A stretch of 64,000 nt of DNA from Haliclystus octoradiatus (lineage: Eukaryota; Cnidaria; Staurozoa; Stauromedusae; Haliclystidae), in NCBI GenBank assembly GCA_916610825.1, contig OU744449.1, forward strand, positions 3,174,001 through 3,238,000, written 5' to 3'. The notes beneath the pieces were generated by a model, which made no database searches, was not told the origin of the DNA, and worked only from the letters and a program-made list of their open reading frames with translations. Below are positions 53,785-64,000 of the stretch, piece after piece (within the stretch, counting starts at the first letter, position 1; the number at the start of each line of letters is the position of its first letter). Both the position numbers and the translations under genes were made by a program.

Positions 53785-53960
53785 GATAATAATAATAATA
53801 ATAATAATATGCATTTTTATAGCGCCATTTCTTGATGAATCCAATGGCGCTTTACAGGATTATATAGTAATAAAATTAAATAAAAGGTATATACAAAATA
53901 AAATACATAAGGTAAGTAAGTATAAGGTAAGATTCATTGTTAAACATCTACAGCATAATA
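53785..53960 (-). mobile_element. Retroelement 3' tail with (TAA)n
   Basis: A (TAA)7-type run is followed by TATGCATTTTTATAGCGCCA and AATGGCGCTTTACAGGA, the GCGC-stem tail seen at the 3' ends of many animal LINE/SINE elements (here inverted). No RT sequence is attached. Confidence 0.5.
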
Positions 53961-54059
53961 GAATGATAATCGGCTTTATGCAAGATGGTCGGCTTTATGC
54001 AAATTCATTATGTAAATTTTCAAGAGGTTTTGTTTTATATTTTACAAATATTTCAGATA

Positions 54060-54185
54060 AATGATATAGCCATAAAAGAGACATGATTGGCAATATTTCG
54101 TTATCTTCATAACAACATCGTCAAATATTGCCAATCATGACTCTTTTATCGCTGTCATTTATCTCAAGATTAATAAGTAAGAATT
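54060..54185. mobile_element. Penelope-type terminal repeat folded into a palindrome
   Basis: Left arm AAAAGAGACATGATTGGCAA and right arm TTGCCAATCATGACTCTTTT are nearly perfect complements around 54108. Between them on the minus strand lies GACGATGTTGTTATGAAGAT then AACGAAA, a mutated version of the hammerhead core at 11014. The right side (ATCGCTGTCATTTATCTCAA) matches the outer end of the element at 9986-11090. Confidence 0.7.
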
Positions 54186-54899
54186 TGTTAATCAAAATAT
54201 ATTTAATTTTCAAATTTAGTCTGCTTTATCTCCAAGTCTATACAGTTTTAAAATTAAAACTCCAAGTTTTATTTATAATTCGTGGTTTGGCTGATTCGAT
54301 TGTAGGACCTTTTCTGCACTCTTCAAATAAATTTCAGGCGAACGTTCAAGTGATTGGCCACAAATCGAACGTTCACGGAAAGTCCACTGTTTGCCGGGAG
54401 GTCGTCTTTTAAATAGCTGATGAGATGGTTAATTAAAACTCGATTGTAGGGATTGTAGGAGTCTTTGAGAATCTCAAAAAGGAATTTCCTGCCACCAGTG
54501 TGTTTCTGTTGAGTGTTGCCCCTTGGAAGGTATGAGATAGAACTGAAAAGTTGTACTCTATTTTATCTCTTTTGATGTTCTACATTTCACATGTATAGTA
54601 TATAGGAAAGTGTACTAATTACGAGAATCTATCTCTACTTATCCGATTGCAGGCCAGTACCAACAAAGATTAGAATTGCTGTCACAAATAGGTTCTAATC
54701 GGATCGAGACGAATCGGGCGAAATACAGATATTTTTATCGAACGCAAGTGGTTAGTTATTAATTGTTTTTAGCGGGAGGGGGTCAAATTTTCATATCGAG
54801 GTTAATAAAATGTATTTGTATTCTTTTTCAAAACTTCCTAAAAGTGTCAGCACGTGTTGTATAATAACCTCAATAATATTGTAATTATTCACCTGCAGG

Positions 54900-54923
54900 A
54901 TGTCAAAGGGTAGTTTTATCAAG
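54900..54923 (+). CDS. HPRT1: Candidate first coding exon of HPRT
   Basis: ATG at 54900 opens eight codons (MSKGSFIK) that end in phase 0 at a GTATTT donor. This is the phase needed by the 107-base exon at 56627. Human exon 1 encodes nine residues and also ends in phase 0. The assignment rests only on phase, length and position; other short exons between 54.9 and 56.6 kb are possible. Confidence 0.3.
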
Positions 54924-56050
54924 GTATTTACTATCAGTAGTTCCATTTAGTGTACTTATTCAAGTCTGTGTGTATATTTGCAACCAAACAGCTTGTCGTG
55001 ATGCATGTTCTCAATTGTTAAGCTGAGGAGCGAACCGGCGAATTGGCCTAGTTAATATACTTGCCAAGTTTACGATTTCCTATTTCTTCTTAAGTCATTT
55101 GCAGTCTGACATTCAGAACTTCTTGATACTCTTACTACACTGATAATGGAATAATGAAATGTAATATGAATTGAGAGTACTGCAACATCTACGCGTAGCA
55201 ACACATTAATGAATACAAAATTAACATTTTCTCGCATGAGACGAGACTCAATTTCGCTGAAATTCTATGAAAGACTTTGAGTTGATTTTGGGTTTTCAGA
55301 CTTCTTTTTGTCTGTGTTTTGAATAGATAAGTTGTTAGTTACCCAACAAACAACATGGCGACCAAGTAAAGCCTAGACCTGTGCAACATGCCCCTACCCT
55401 ATACTAAACTTTGCCAACGGCCGTTTCGTATAGGCCTAGGGGACATGTAACTTTACAGCGAATGAAATGATGCGCTCATTACAGAAAATCAGAATGACCA
55501 ATCACAGCTTAGCATGTGCGTCCTTAGGTGGTGATTGGTCTATTTTCTACCTTGTGAAGTACCATCACAGAGCACATCGATTCACATGTAGGTTACACCC
55601 GTTTTCCTCAAATGGTCTATTGTATTCTGTTTATAAAATAGAAGACACAAGGTTGCTAGCACATCATTTCATTCACTGAAATTTTACAAGGCCCAGATGT
55701 AAAGTAGCGGAATAGGGGGCCTTGTGGAGCTAGGCTAAGTAGCACCCTGGTTAATCCTAAAGCGTTTTCAATCTAAAAAAGTGGTTGGCGGAAGGCTAAA
55801 GTCATTGCAACAAGCTGCATAGGCTACCTGTAGTTACCCATTAAGCCATTTGTAAATAATCTAGTAAATCTACATAGGCCTATTCTTGATTCAGTGTAGG
55901 CCTAACCCCATCACTGCCTTGATGCAGCCGAAAATTATTATAATAAGCGGGTCGTGATTTTAACTGGGGTGAAATAGTGAGTTTGATAGAAACCGTTTTT
56001 CAATAATCAGAGATATCATGTGGATCGTAATATCAACAGAGTTACACTGT

Positions 56051-56582
56051 AGAGGTGTGGACAAAGCGCGAGCCAGCGAGCCATGAAATCTTTCAAGCCA
56101 TGACGTCATTCGATGCAAGCCATCCCGAAATATGTGAGCCATGTTGAAACTTTGCATATATAGAATTTAGTTTAATTCACTTGGATACATGTCTGAGTAT
56201 CATATACTAAAATAATCAGTGAATTGGTTAGGCCCTTTCAATTTGAGGGATATTTAAAGTCGGGAAACATAAAAACCGGCGTCTTTTTCAAAATCTGAAA
56301 AGTGTTGAAATCTCACTTAGGTCAACAACTTTGATGGCCATTTCTAAATAAGGACTCGATATTGTTTCATCTAGTTTCCTGCAGAATAATTTTTTTTCAT
56401 AGATAATTATGTGGAGTGCTATATCGAAGAGCAATAAATCCAAAATATTATGTGTAAATTTGAAGAAATTCTATAACCAAAGTTTCAACATGGCTCGCAT
56501 GATTCGATAACGGCTCGCATTGAATGACATCATGGCTAGCAAAATTTCATGGCTTGCTGGCTCGCACTTTGTCCACACTCCT
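56051..56582. mobile_element. Inverted-repeat element with GAGCCA words
   Basis: About 105-base arms at 56051-56157 and 56474-56582 are imperfect complements. GTGTGGACAAAGCGCGAGCC and ATGTTGAAACTTTG at the left are mirrored by CAAAGTTTCAACAT and GGCTCGCACTTTGTCCACAC at the right. No target duplication is clear. It lies just before the first firm HPRT exon. Confidence 0.75.
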
Positions 56583-56626
56583 GAAATAAATTAGGTCTTA
56601 ATGCTCGTATCCTTTCTTTTCCTTAG

Positions 56627-58229
56627 ATTGAAGATGACTTTCAGGGTTATGATTTGAATCATTTTTGTGTTCCTAAACATTATGAAGAGGACATAGAAAA
56701 AATCTTAATTCCTAAAGGATTTGTCCTTGATAGGTAGGCTTCGACTGATACAGTAAAACCTATATATAATAGCCAGATATTAGAAGTAGATAGACTTACC
56801 ACTATAGCCAGGTGGCCTCTATATACATGGTTGATTCAATCGTAAATAGTTAATGAACACACTTGAATATGTTGGCCTTACTTGTCAATTGGATTACAAG
56901 TGATTATAGCCTAGAGATGCATCAGATCAAGCAATAGGGTTTATTTTCCTGTTTCATTTCTCAATTGGCTCATAATCTCTTTTTTCATACAAGCAAGCCT
57001 GCTGTAAGCATCAATCCTTGACTGTGGTCACATACTGCGTTATATTCAGGGTTTGATAAAAATAGGAATTGAGCTGAGAGTTCCAGAAAACTGGCAAAAA
57101 TTCAGAAGAAATAGTTGCATTAAAGTTTTCGAATTTGAAAGGAAATAGAATTTCTGTTCTATTATTTGAAAGATAAATGAAAACATGCAGTTTTTTACTG
57201 CGCTCTTATGACTTACCGATTATGAATTAGACAACCGGTTATCAGTGCAAAATAACCAGAAAACTCTTGAAAACTCAGAAAACTTGATGCAATACAGGTT
57301 GCCCAATTGATTACATATATGAGAGGATAATTATCAATCATAGATACTGTTGAATCCGGCAGTAAAGGAGACAAACCATTTTACCAGTTTTGGCAGAATC
57401 CATTGTTAGCATTAAAAATTTAGTAAAGTTTGACCGTAAATTACTCATTCCCGGACTTTGAAGTTTGACCGTAAATTACTCATTCCCGAACTTTGAAGTT
57501 TGACCGTAAATTACTCATTCCCGGACTTTGAAGTTTGACCGTAAATTACTCATTCCCGGACTTTGAAGTTTGACCGTAAATTACTCATTCCCGGACTTTG
57601 AAGTTTGACCGTAAATTACTCATTCCCGGACTTTGAAGTTTGACCGTAAATTACTCATTCCCGGACTTTGAAGTTTGACCGTAAATTACTCATTCCCGGA
57701 CTTTTTTGGATTACTGTTATTCACAGAATTCCGTTAAATCCGGAACTTTATTGGCAGATTCAACTGTAATTATATCCCTGTTGTTGCTAAACAAATATAA
57801 CATTAAATTATCTGGATTCTATTCAGTAAATTATTCTTGTTTGTTTAGTATTTAAAAATGTTTATGTTTACATTGTCCATTGTTCTGTTTTTCGTTTTCA
57901 ATTAACCCAAAATTAACGGGTTATCATTTTATGGTTAATTGATGCTTAAAATCTGTAACCGCCCCACCATTATATTATGGTAGCCTAAATTGATACCTAA
58001 CAACTAGTCAGTGTTGTATTTGCTTTTTTCATGTTAGAACGCAACGTATTGCACGTGATATCCACAGAGATCTTGGTGCTGAACCAGTTGTAATGTTATG
58101 TGTTTTGAAAGGCGGGTATCAATTTTTTGGTGATTTAATTGCTTATATCAAAGACCTCAATGCAAACTCAGGTAAAACGTTGCATGATTCTGAATGTGGA
58201 TAAAATATAAATATTATATAACATTGTCG

Positions 58230-58269
<40 letters not shown>

Positions 58270-61200
58270 TTATTCACCTTAGATAATCATAGATGACACG
58301 GTACGTTTGTCAACCAGTTTTGAGGATGCCTTGAAGTTTTTTTACTACATTTGAGTGATAGTTTGTGTACGCATGGAAAAGGAATAATAATAATAGTAAT
58401 TGCACCAATCTGAGGATTAAACCTGTATTCAAGAGTTAAGCGTCAGACCATCGGTCCAATGTTCAATGCATGCATATTTTGCTACGTTTTCGTTATATCC
58501 CTGCCGGATTCCTAAATCTCTATGGCTACATACATCAACCACCTTGGTGGCTACATTGGCCAATCGTGATTGGGCTCTGGAAGGACAGCTCAGTAGCTCA
58601 CTAGCTTGTTCAATATATAATAATTGGACCAATTAGCTGTGGTTTTAAACCGCATATGCTTTGATCCAAAGAGAGGCAACATTAAACAAATGTTGTTGTT
58701 GTTGTTGTTAAAACATAGCAATATCTCTGCTGTTGCTCAAACGTTTATGCAAATGGAGTTGGAGTTGATCAGCTACCGGAATTGCTACATTATCAGCCCT
58801 ACATACTTTAGTAATGTCAGTAGTAATTGAATGAATTGGATATTTTTAGGGATAACAATTCTGCTGTATGTTGTATTTCAGGCCATTCAACTCAACTGAT
58901 TGTGGATTTTATTCGACTGAAAAGTTATGTGGTAAGTTTAGAATGAATAATATATATTAATAACCAAGTAGAACATTGTTTGAACATGAATGTATCAAAC
59001 TTTGCAAACAATCAAAATTTTGACTTGGAAAACGTTCTAGTTTTGATGTTGGCCTATGCATTAATAGCATTTACTAGAGATTTGCTTTCCGGAGATTGGT
59101 GTTCTTGACATTGGTGTTACCTTAGAATGTAACTCTACTAGTGTTCAACTTATCTAGAAATTGGATTTTCTAGCAGTGGACGTTTCTATACGTAAATTTA
59201 TGCAGTAGTGAAGAGACATCCAACAGTAACTCATCTTTACAACGATAGATTTACAAACCTGCTATAACGGTAAATTCTATGAAATGGTCATGTGTCTACA
59301 CTGGTCACTCTTGTAAGCTCTAAAATAGTATTTTCTAATAAACCCTGTATATAAGGGCCACCTGCAGATAGTGGTCAATTTATAAAGGTTTCACTGTACG
59401 ATGTCATCAGTATGCAGATGTCTTTTCATGATTATTTATGTTAGAATCAAGATTCAACTGGAAAAGTAGCAATCATTGGTGGGGACGATCTATCGCGACT
59501 GAAAGGAAAGGTAACTTATAGAGGTCTACATGAACCAATATTTCCAACAATCAATAAAGTGGGGAATCACAAGGGGTCCTGGTCAGGGTCCGACAAAAGG
59601 TTCAGCCTTCTGGAATCCTAGGGGCATTTAAACTTTTTCTTCTGAATTTTCTTGTTGAGGTTTGACCAGAAAATCATTAAAAACATCAATTTTCTTCTGA
59701 ATTTTGTCTAGCCTTCCGGGATCTAGGATCCCAGGATCCCCACTTTTGTCGGACCCTGGTCCTGGTAAACCGGGACTCGAAGCAAAAGTTGAGGCCCGGA
59801 ATCGCATTTCAGAAAATATTACCCAGAAGTTTTAAGAATACTATGTAACTTAGATTTAGATTTAATTATGATATTGATTAACTTTTTGTTTCACCTTATT
59901 TGTGTCACAACGCGACTTATACCATTGTATATATAGTTGTAGTTGTGAGATAAAAGTAAATAAATGAATAAATGATATACTATGAAGTTAAAGATCTTAT
60001 TTAATATAACATTAAATTTATCTAAAACACGACTGTTTGTTACTCAGCTATACAAAATCTAATGTAAACAATATTTCAACTGTTTTATAACTTATAACGA
60101 TATCCGTTGTAATATTGATCTAGATGATCAATATTGTAAACAAACTTATTAACTATCATTAACTATTAACTATCATTAATTGTACTAGTGACATTTGTAT
60201 ACGTAGATTTCTTAGCGGCGCAGCATGTTATGATTGTAAATGTGCTAAATTGTGTTGCGTACATTAAATATCCCACTGTTTTCTATTATTATATTATAGA
60301 TTTTGTATATTATAATTTGCCCTGTAAACTTTGTGTGTAGAATTATATCGTCAGTTGTAGAGAGAGAGAAAAAGAGTAAGATCATGTAGAATTGTAGATA
60401 TTTGTTGGCTACATTTATATACTCGCCGCCTGGAAGAGCCACCGATTGAATTATGAAATATAGGCCTACAGTCATAATCTCAGTCATACCAGACGGTCGT
60501 TCTCGTGTTTGTCACTATTCCGAACAGGAATTTACATAAAAAGTATAACTTTTCTGTTTATAAAATTATTATTTCCTTTAGAAGTATTTTATTGAAGTAA
60601 TTGTTGCTTAATTGTAACAATATTTCTCCAATGAGTTGGTATATAATAGATCTACAGTGCCCCAGTTAAATTTCAAAGAAAACTATTTTAAAATTCTAAA
60701 GCGGAAAGTCGAACTTTGAGTTATAAAGAGCATGTTGTTTTCTTGATGTCGAGAACAAAAAAAGGAAAAAAGTAATAAACAGACTGTACTAAAGCCAATG
60801 TATTTCAAATTAATAAATAATGAAACATATTATTTGATTTGTTCTTGCTCTTTTCTTTTACATCTTTGAACTCGACATCAATTCAATTAAAAATTTCACT
60901 GTACCAGCAGCATGAATTTTGATTGTGTTGTGATGGAAATATATAAGGTATTCTTTTCAAACAATAGAAATCAAATGATGTTAATCAAATAGAACAGTGT
61001 TGTTTACAATTTCTGGCACAAGTATTTTTTCATCGATACTTCTCTTGTTTTAAAACTTGTTCACAGAAACACATCAGTAGGCTATCACGAATGGGACAAA
61101 TTCAGAAAAAACATATTTGCAAAAATGACTTTCAAAAACAACATTTTAAGAACAAATAATGTCGAAACTGGAACAGGACCCGGATATATATTTCTTGTAT

Positions 61201-62900
61201 CGAGTCATTTACTGCCGCTGCAATGCCCTATTATAAAATTTGTGGTAATTTATAATGTATGCTATACAAAGTATAGATAATAACATATTTAGCAAAGCAT
61301 TTTTCATGGTAACTCCTGAGAATGTGAATCTAAAACTTCTGTTTTCTTCACTTTTTAGAATGTTATTGTGGTGGAGGTTAGTATCTTAAATCTATGTACT
61401 GTAGTCCAACTTTTACAGTGTTACACATCAGTTATTGAAACAATCATGATGTTTAATTTTGTGGTTCTATGTTTACTGTTGTACAGTAGTTGACTAATTA
61501 AGTGTGTAACGTATGTGCTATATGGTCTTGAGATCACGTAGGGATGTGTGATTTGTTTGTTTAAATATATTGGGTGTTGTGCCTTCCTGTGATCGTAGCC
61601 GTGATGTAATATAAACTTGTAAAGTCTGCCAGCTGACTGCGGTATGGCAGGTCAGGGGTTTCTGTTTTTATATAAAGATTGTTTGAAGTCAAGCGAGGTG
61701 ACTTGCGTTTGAGTTGGTGGACAGAAGAGTTGATATGAAAATTGCTTGAAACTATTACTGTGTCGTTTATATCTCCCTCGCAGTGACCATAGTCTTACAA
61801 TTGTATTTATTTTAATTTATTGTTATTTCATTAGGACATTGTTGATACTGGCAGAACGATAAAAAAACTACTCGATACTTTGGAGAAATTTGAACCCAAA
61901 ATGATCAAAGTTGTCAGGTGGTTATATTAATGACACATTTAAAATACCTGTGAATTTCCCTTATCGTATTAATTCCATTACCTGAAGATGATTTAAAGAA
62001 TTCTGAAATCGTATTGTACGGAAGGCACCTGTACCACTGCGCTATTTCTAGAGGAGTGGCTTTTTTTCCTTTTGTGGAGAGCAATGATTTTAAATGCTTT
62101 TTATTGATCAGACAATGGTACTCGTTTTGATGTTTTAGATGAAGTCAAGGCTGAGTTGACCTTCAGACATGGTTCAATAAAATATCTTTCCTTCCAGGAT
62201 TCCTATTTTTCCCGCCCAACTTTTTAGAGTGATTTTGTTGTGTAGGCAAACGTTTTTACTTTTGGAAAGCAAACTTGACTCTCAGTCCTTATTTTATCAA
62301 ACCCTGCCTTCGGGGGAAGGTCAACTCAGCCTTGACTTCACCAAACACATCAAATGAGTACCATCTGATGAAGGCAGATGGAATGGTCCAGAGAAATAAA
62401 GAGATGTGGTATACTGATTCACCTTGTTTGTCAAGGCCTATCTGCACGTTGAAATCCAACTGTAGTATTGTGTAAAGGATCAGTCATTATCATTTTACCA
62501 TCATTGCCCTGAGAAAAGCTATAATCTACTGCACATGTGTGTTTGCTCTATCGTTGAATCTGATGTTCTAAATTCTGGAATCCTCACTGAATTGCTACTA
62601 AAAACCCTACTGAAAACCTACTGAAATTGGTTTCGGTGCTGAAACTATACTGAAACTCGGCAGACACTTGAATCTAGATTATTCTCATTCTACTGAACAA
62701 CCACTCAAAAGCACCTTGAAATTCGAAAGCTATTGAAAAGTGCCAAATTCAGTAGCCTCTTCAGTAAGTTTTCAGTAGGTTTACCAATTTTCAAAATTCA
62801 TAGCGCTCGGTGGCTATTTTTAAACTTATTTTTCTGCTTCATATCTCCTTTAGTCTTCTGTTGAAACGAACACCTCACAGCAGTGGTTTCATACCTGATT
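56627..62900 (+). CDS. HPRT1: Hypoxanthine-guanine phosphoribosyltransferase, partial (last exons off the window)
   Basis: Exons are 56627-56733, 58038-58171, 58882-58931, 59445-59510, 61359-61376, 61835-61917 and 62854-62900. All junctions keep frame (505 bases, 168 residues). The enzyme joins hypoxanthine or guanine to PRPP in cytosolic purine salvage. Landmarks are [16 protein letters not shown], the LKGG PRPP loop, [15 protein letters not shown] with the flexible-loop Ser-Tyr, IIGGDDL, and the PRPP-binding [29 protein letters not shown] matches the segment before the purine-binding part. Exon lengths 107, 66, 18, 83 and 47 equal those of human HPRT1. The human 184-base exon is split here into 134+50 by an extra intron. 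The first coding exon is uncertain (see 54900), and the exons for roughly the last 40 residues must lie beyond 64000. Confidence 0.95.
57426..57705. repeat. 35-bp tandem array, eight copies
   Basis: The unit AAGTTTGACCGTAAATTACT followed by CATTCCCGGACTTTG repeats exactly eight times, with one base change (CCCGAAC, copy 2). It is in the HPRT intron between 56733 and 58038. The near identity suggests recent expansion. Confidence 0.97.
58225..58270. repeat. (CAT)n microsatellite
   Basis: About 14 CAT/ATC triplets in an HPRT intron. Similar runs occur at 8850-8886, 19638-19663 and 63826-63848, the last two probably (ATG)n tails of minus-strand LINE copies. Confidence 0.9.
59250..59397. mobile_element. 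Decayed Tc1/mariner-like MITE
   Basis: It ends with AAAGGTTTCACTGTA, and its interior GTGGTCAATTTAT and CTGGTCACTCTTGTAAGCTC match the element at 13533-13707. The left end is mutated. Confidence 0.6.
59584..59758. mobile_element. hAT-like MITE, family 1 (copy B)
   Basis: Ends CAGGGTCCGACAAAAGG and TTTTGTCGGACCCTG, with a perfect 8-bp duplication GTCCTGGT (59576-59583 and 59759-59766). It is 175 bases, the same length as and reverse complement in orientation of the copy at 14420. It lies in an HPRT intron. Confidence 0.92.
62016..62180 (-). mobile_element. tRNA-derived SINE (copy 3, head lost)
   Basis: GTACCACTGCGCTATTTCTA and AAGTCAAGGCTGAGTTGACC match the body of the copy at 51967. The tRNA-like boxes are missing. 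Confidence 0.7.
62305..62480 (+). mobile_element. tRNA-derived SINE (copy 4, truncated)
   Basis: GGTCAACTCAGCCTTGACTT, CATCAAATGAGTACCATCTG and GTCAAGGCCTATCTG repeat the body of the 51967 copy in the opposite orientation, facing copy 3 across about 125 bases. Confidence 0.7.
62570..62810. repeat. Inverted repeat with AAAACCTACTGAAA words
   Basis: CTACTGAAAACCTACTGAAA at the left and TTCAGTAAGTTTTCAGTAGG at the right face each other. The same family as 21850-22390 and 28300-28530, 50 bases before HPRT exon 62854. Confidence 0.6.
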
Positions 62901-63532
62901 GTGAGTAATGTGAATCAAAAGTATCGTAATGAACAGCTTTGCAATCCAAACAGCGGTCACTAAACAATTAGAAATACTTAACAATTAATTCTTGCCCTCC
63001 ACACTCCGCAGTAAAATATTGCAACAAGCTGAAACATAGCTACTAGTAGGGTGAAATGTATACCAAGTGCTTAACAAGCAATGTCTATAATACTCCATTC
63101 ACATTCTATATCCTTTTCAACCTGTTTATGAACTTAACATTGGAATTTGTCTTTGAAGAAGATAGAAACTCTACCTCGCAGGCAATTCAATGAGGACCTA
63201 ATATAATTTAAATGTTTGAAGTGGTGTGCTGAGACTGCAATTTGATTGTGGAATTACCATCATATGACACTTCCGTGTGTTTTGGTTTTCAAATTTCGAT
63301 TTGCGATATTCAAATAAATATACTCAGGCTACGCTACACAAAATTGGCTGTGACATCCACACACATATTATCAATTAGTTTATATATACCAGACCAGTCC
63401 ATATTAAATTGGATATTGTTCATTGATACTACTCAAATATGGTCAATTTTTGATATTGATTTTGTTGATTATAGCAATGAATATTCCATTATCAAAGTGT
63501 GTTGCCTATTATGCCAATCTATAAATTGGAAC

Positions 63533-63736
63533 CAGGGTCCGACAAAATGTTTTACCTTCCACAAACCTTATATTGTTAGATAAATGTTAGAAAAATGTTT
63601 AAGTAATTTTACTGACATAAAAGCATAAAATCGAAGCTTTATTTTACCTTTGTATTCAACATTTTGGCTAACCTTTTGAATTTTTCTAGCCTTCCGCAAA
63701 CTAGGTTTCCAATTTTCCGGATTTTGTCAGACCCTG
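63533..63736. mobile_element. hAT-like MITE, family 1 (copy C, longer)
   Basis: Ends CAGGGTCCGACAAAA and TTTGTCAGACCCTG with a perfect 8-bp duplication ATTGGAAC (63525-63532 and 63737-63744). At 204 bases it is longer than copies A and B and its interior differs. The rest of 62901-64000 shows no HPRT exon. Confidence 0.9.
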
Positions 63737-64000
63737 ATTGGAACTCATTAAATTGAACTAAACACTTCCATTGTTTCTTGGAATTTAGGAGTCAGTCATC
63801 ATCAATTTATGAATGTGTCAAGTTGAATCATCATCATCATCATCATTTATTCAGAACCCGATAAGCTTGGAGCTTTTATTCACACTGCTTTAATACATAA
63901 TAATCAAAGTATAATAGCATGCTATAATAGGCTATAGTGGGAAAAGGAATTAATCATATAGAGAATACATTCATAAGAGTCAGTTAAAATTTAATTAAAT

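Noticed and set aside
55355-55372. ATGGCGACCAAG as HPRT exon 1
   Set aside because: It resembles the human start (MAT), but the next codon is TAA, and the only GT donor (after ATGGCGACCAA) leaves phase 2, which does not fit the phase-0 exon at 56627.

Overview
The window is nuclear DNA from an animal. It is AT-rich by eye (about two thirds A+T), its genes are split by ordinary GT-AG introns, and it carries many short transposons. No bacterial operon, rRNA or CRISPR is present. I infer an invertebrate, possibly a deuterostome, but the sequence alone does not fix the species.

Seven protein-coding genes could be rebuilt by matching splice sites and reading frames across exons. From left to right they are: a two-exon class C GPCR (minus, 77-4224); the C-terminal two fifths of Elongator subunit ELP2 (plus, 7417-23048); a four-exon DGAT2/MOGAT-type acyltransferase (minus, 15766-18665) lying wholly inside one ELP2 intron; a nine-exon Cys-loop anion-channel subunit (plus, 28736-36718); a six-exon CDV3 homologue (minus, 41312-45080); an intronless rhodopsin-like GPCR (plus, 48674-49564); and HPRT (plus, from 56627 and running off the right edge with its last exons missing). 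The N-terminal half of ELP2 is not visible, so the class C GPCR either sits inside an upstream ELP2 intron or the assembly is broken near the long ATT repeat. The genes do not form one pathway; this is an ordinary mixed gene neighbourhood.

The space between exons is mostly repeats. Four (ATT)n arrays occur, one of 360 units. A 5'-truncated Penelope-like element (9986-11090) has a GIY-YIG ORF and inverted terminal copies, and sits between two ATT arrays. Hammerhead-ribozyme motifs of the Penelope type recur at about 10.0, 11.0, 25.1, 27.9 and 33.3 kb, with a decayed one at 54.1 kb. A 1.7-kb palindromic foldback element (37468-39184) has a 9-bp target duplication. Non-autonomous hAT-like elements occur in three sequence families, several with perfect 8-bp target duplications. 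Also present are Tc1/mariner-like MITEs, a tRNA-derived SINE family with at least four copies, CR1/L2-type LINE tails, a 22-bp minisatellite of about 0.7 kb, and an eight-copy 35-bp tandem array inside an HPRT intron.

The most interesting items are the hammerhead/Penelope cluster, the foldback element, the nested antisense acyltransferase gene, and the channel subunit whose ligand pocket departs from known GABA and glycine receptors.
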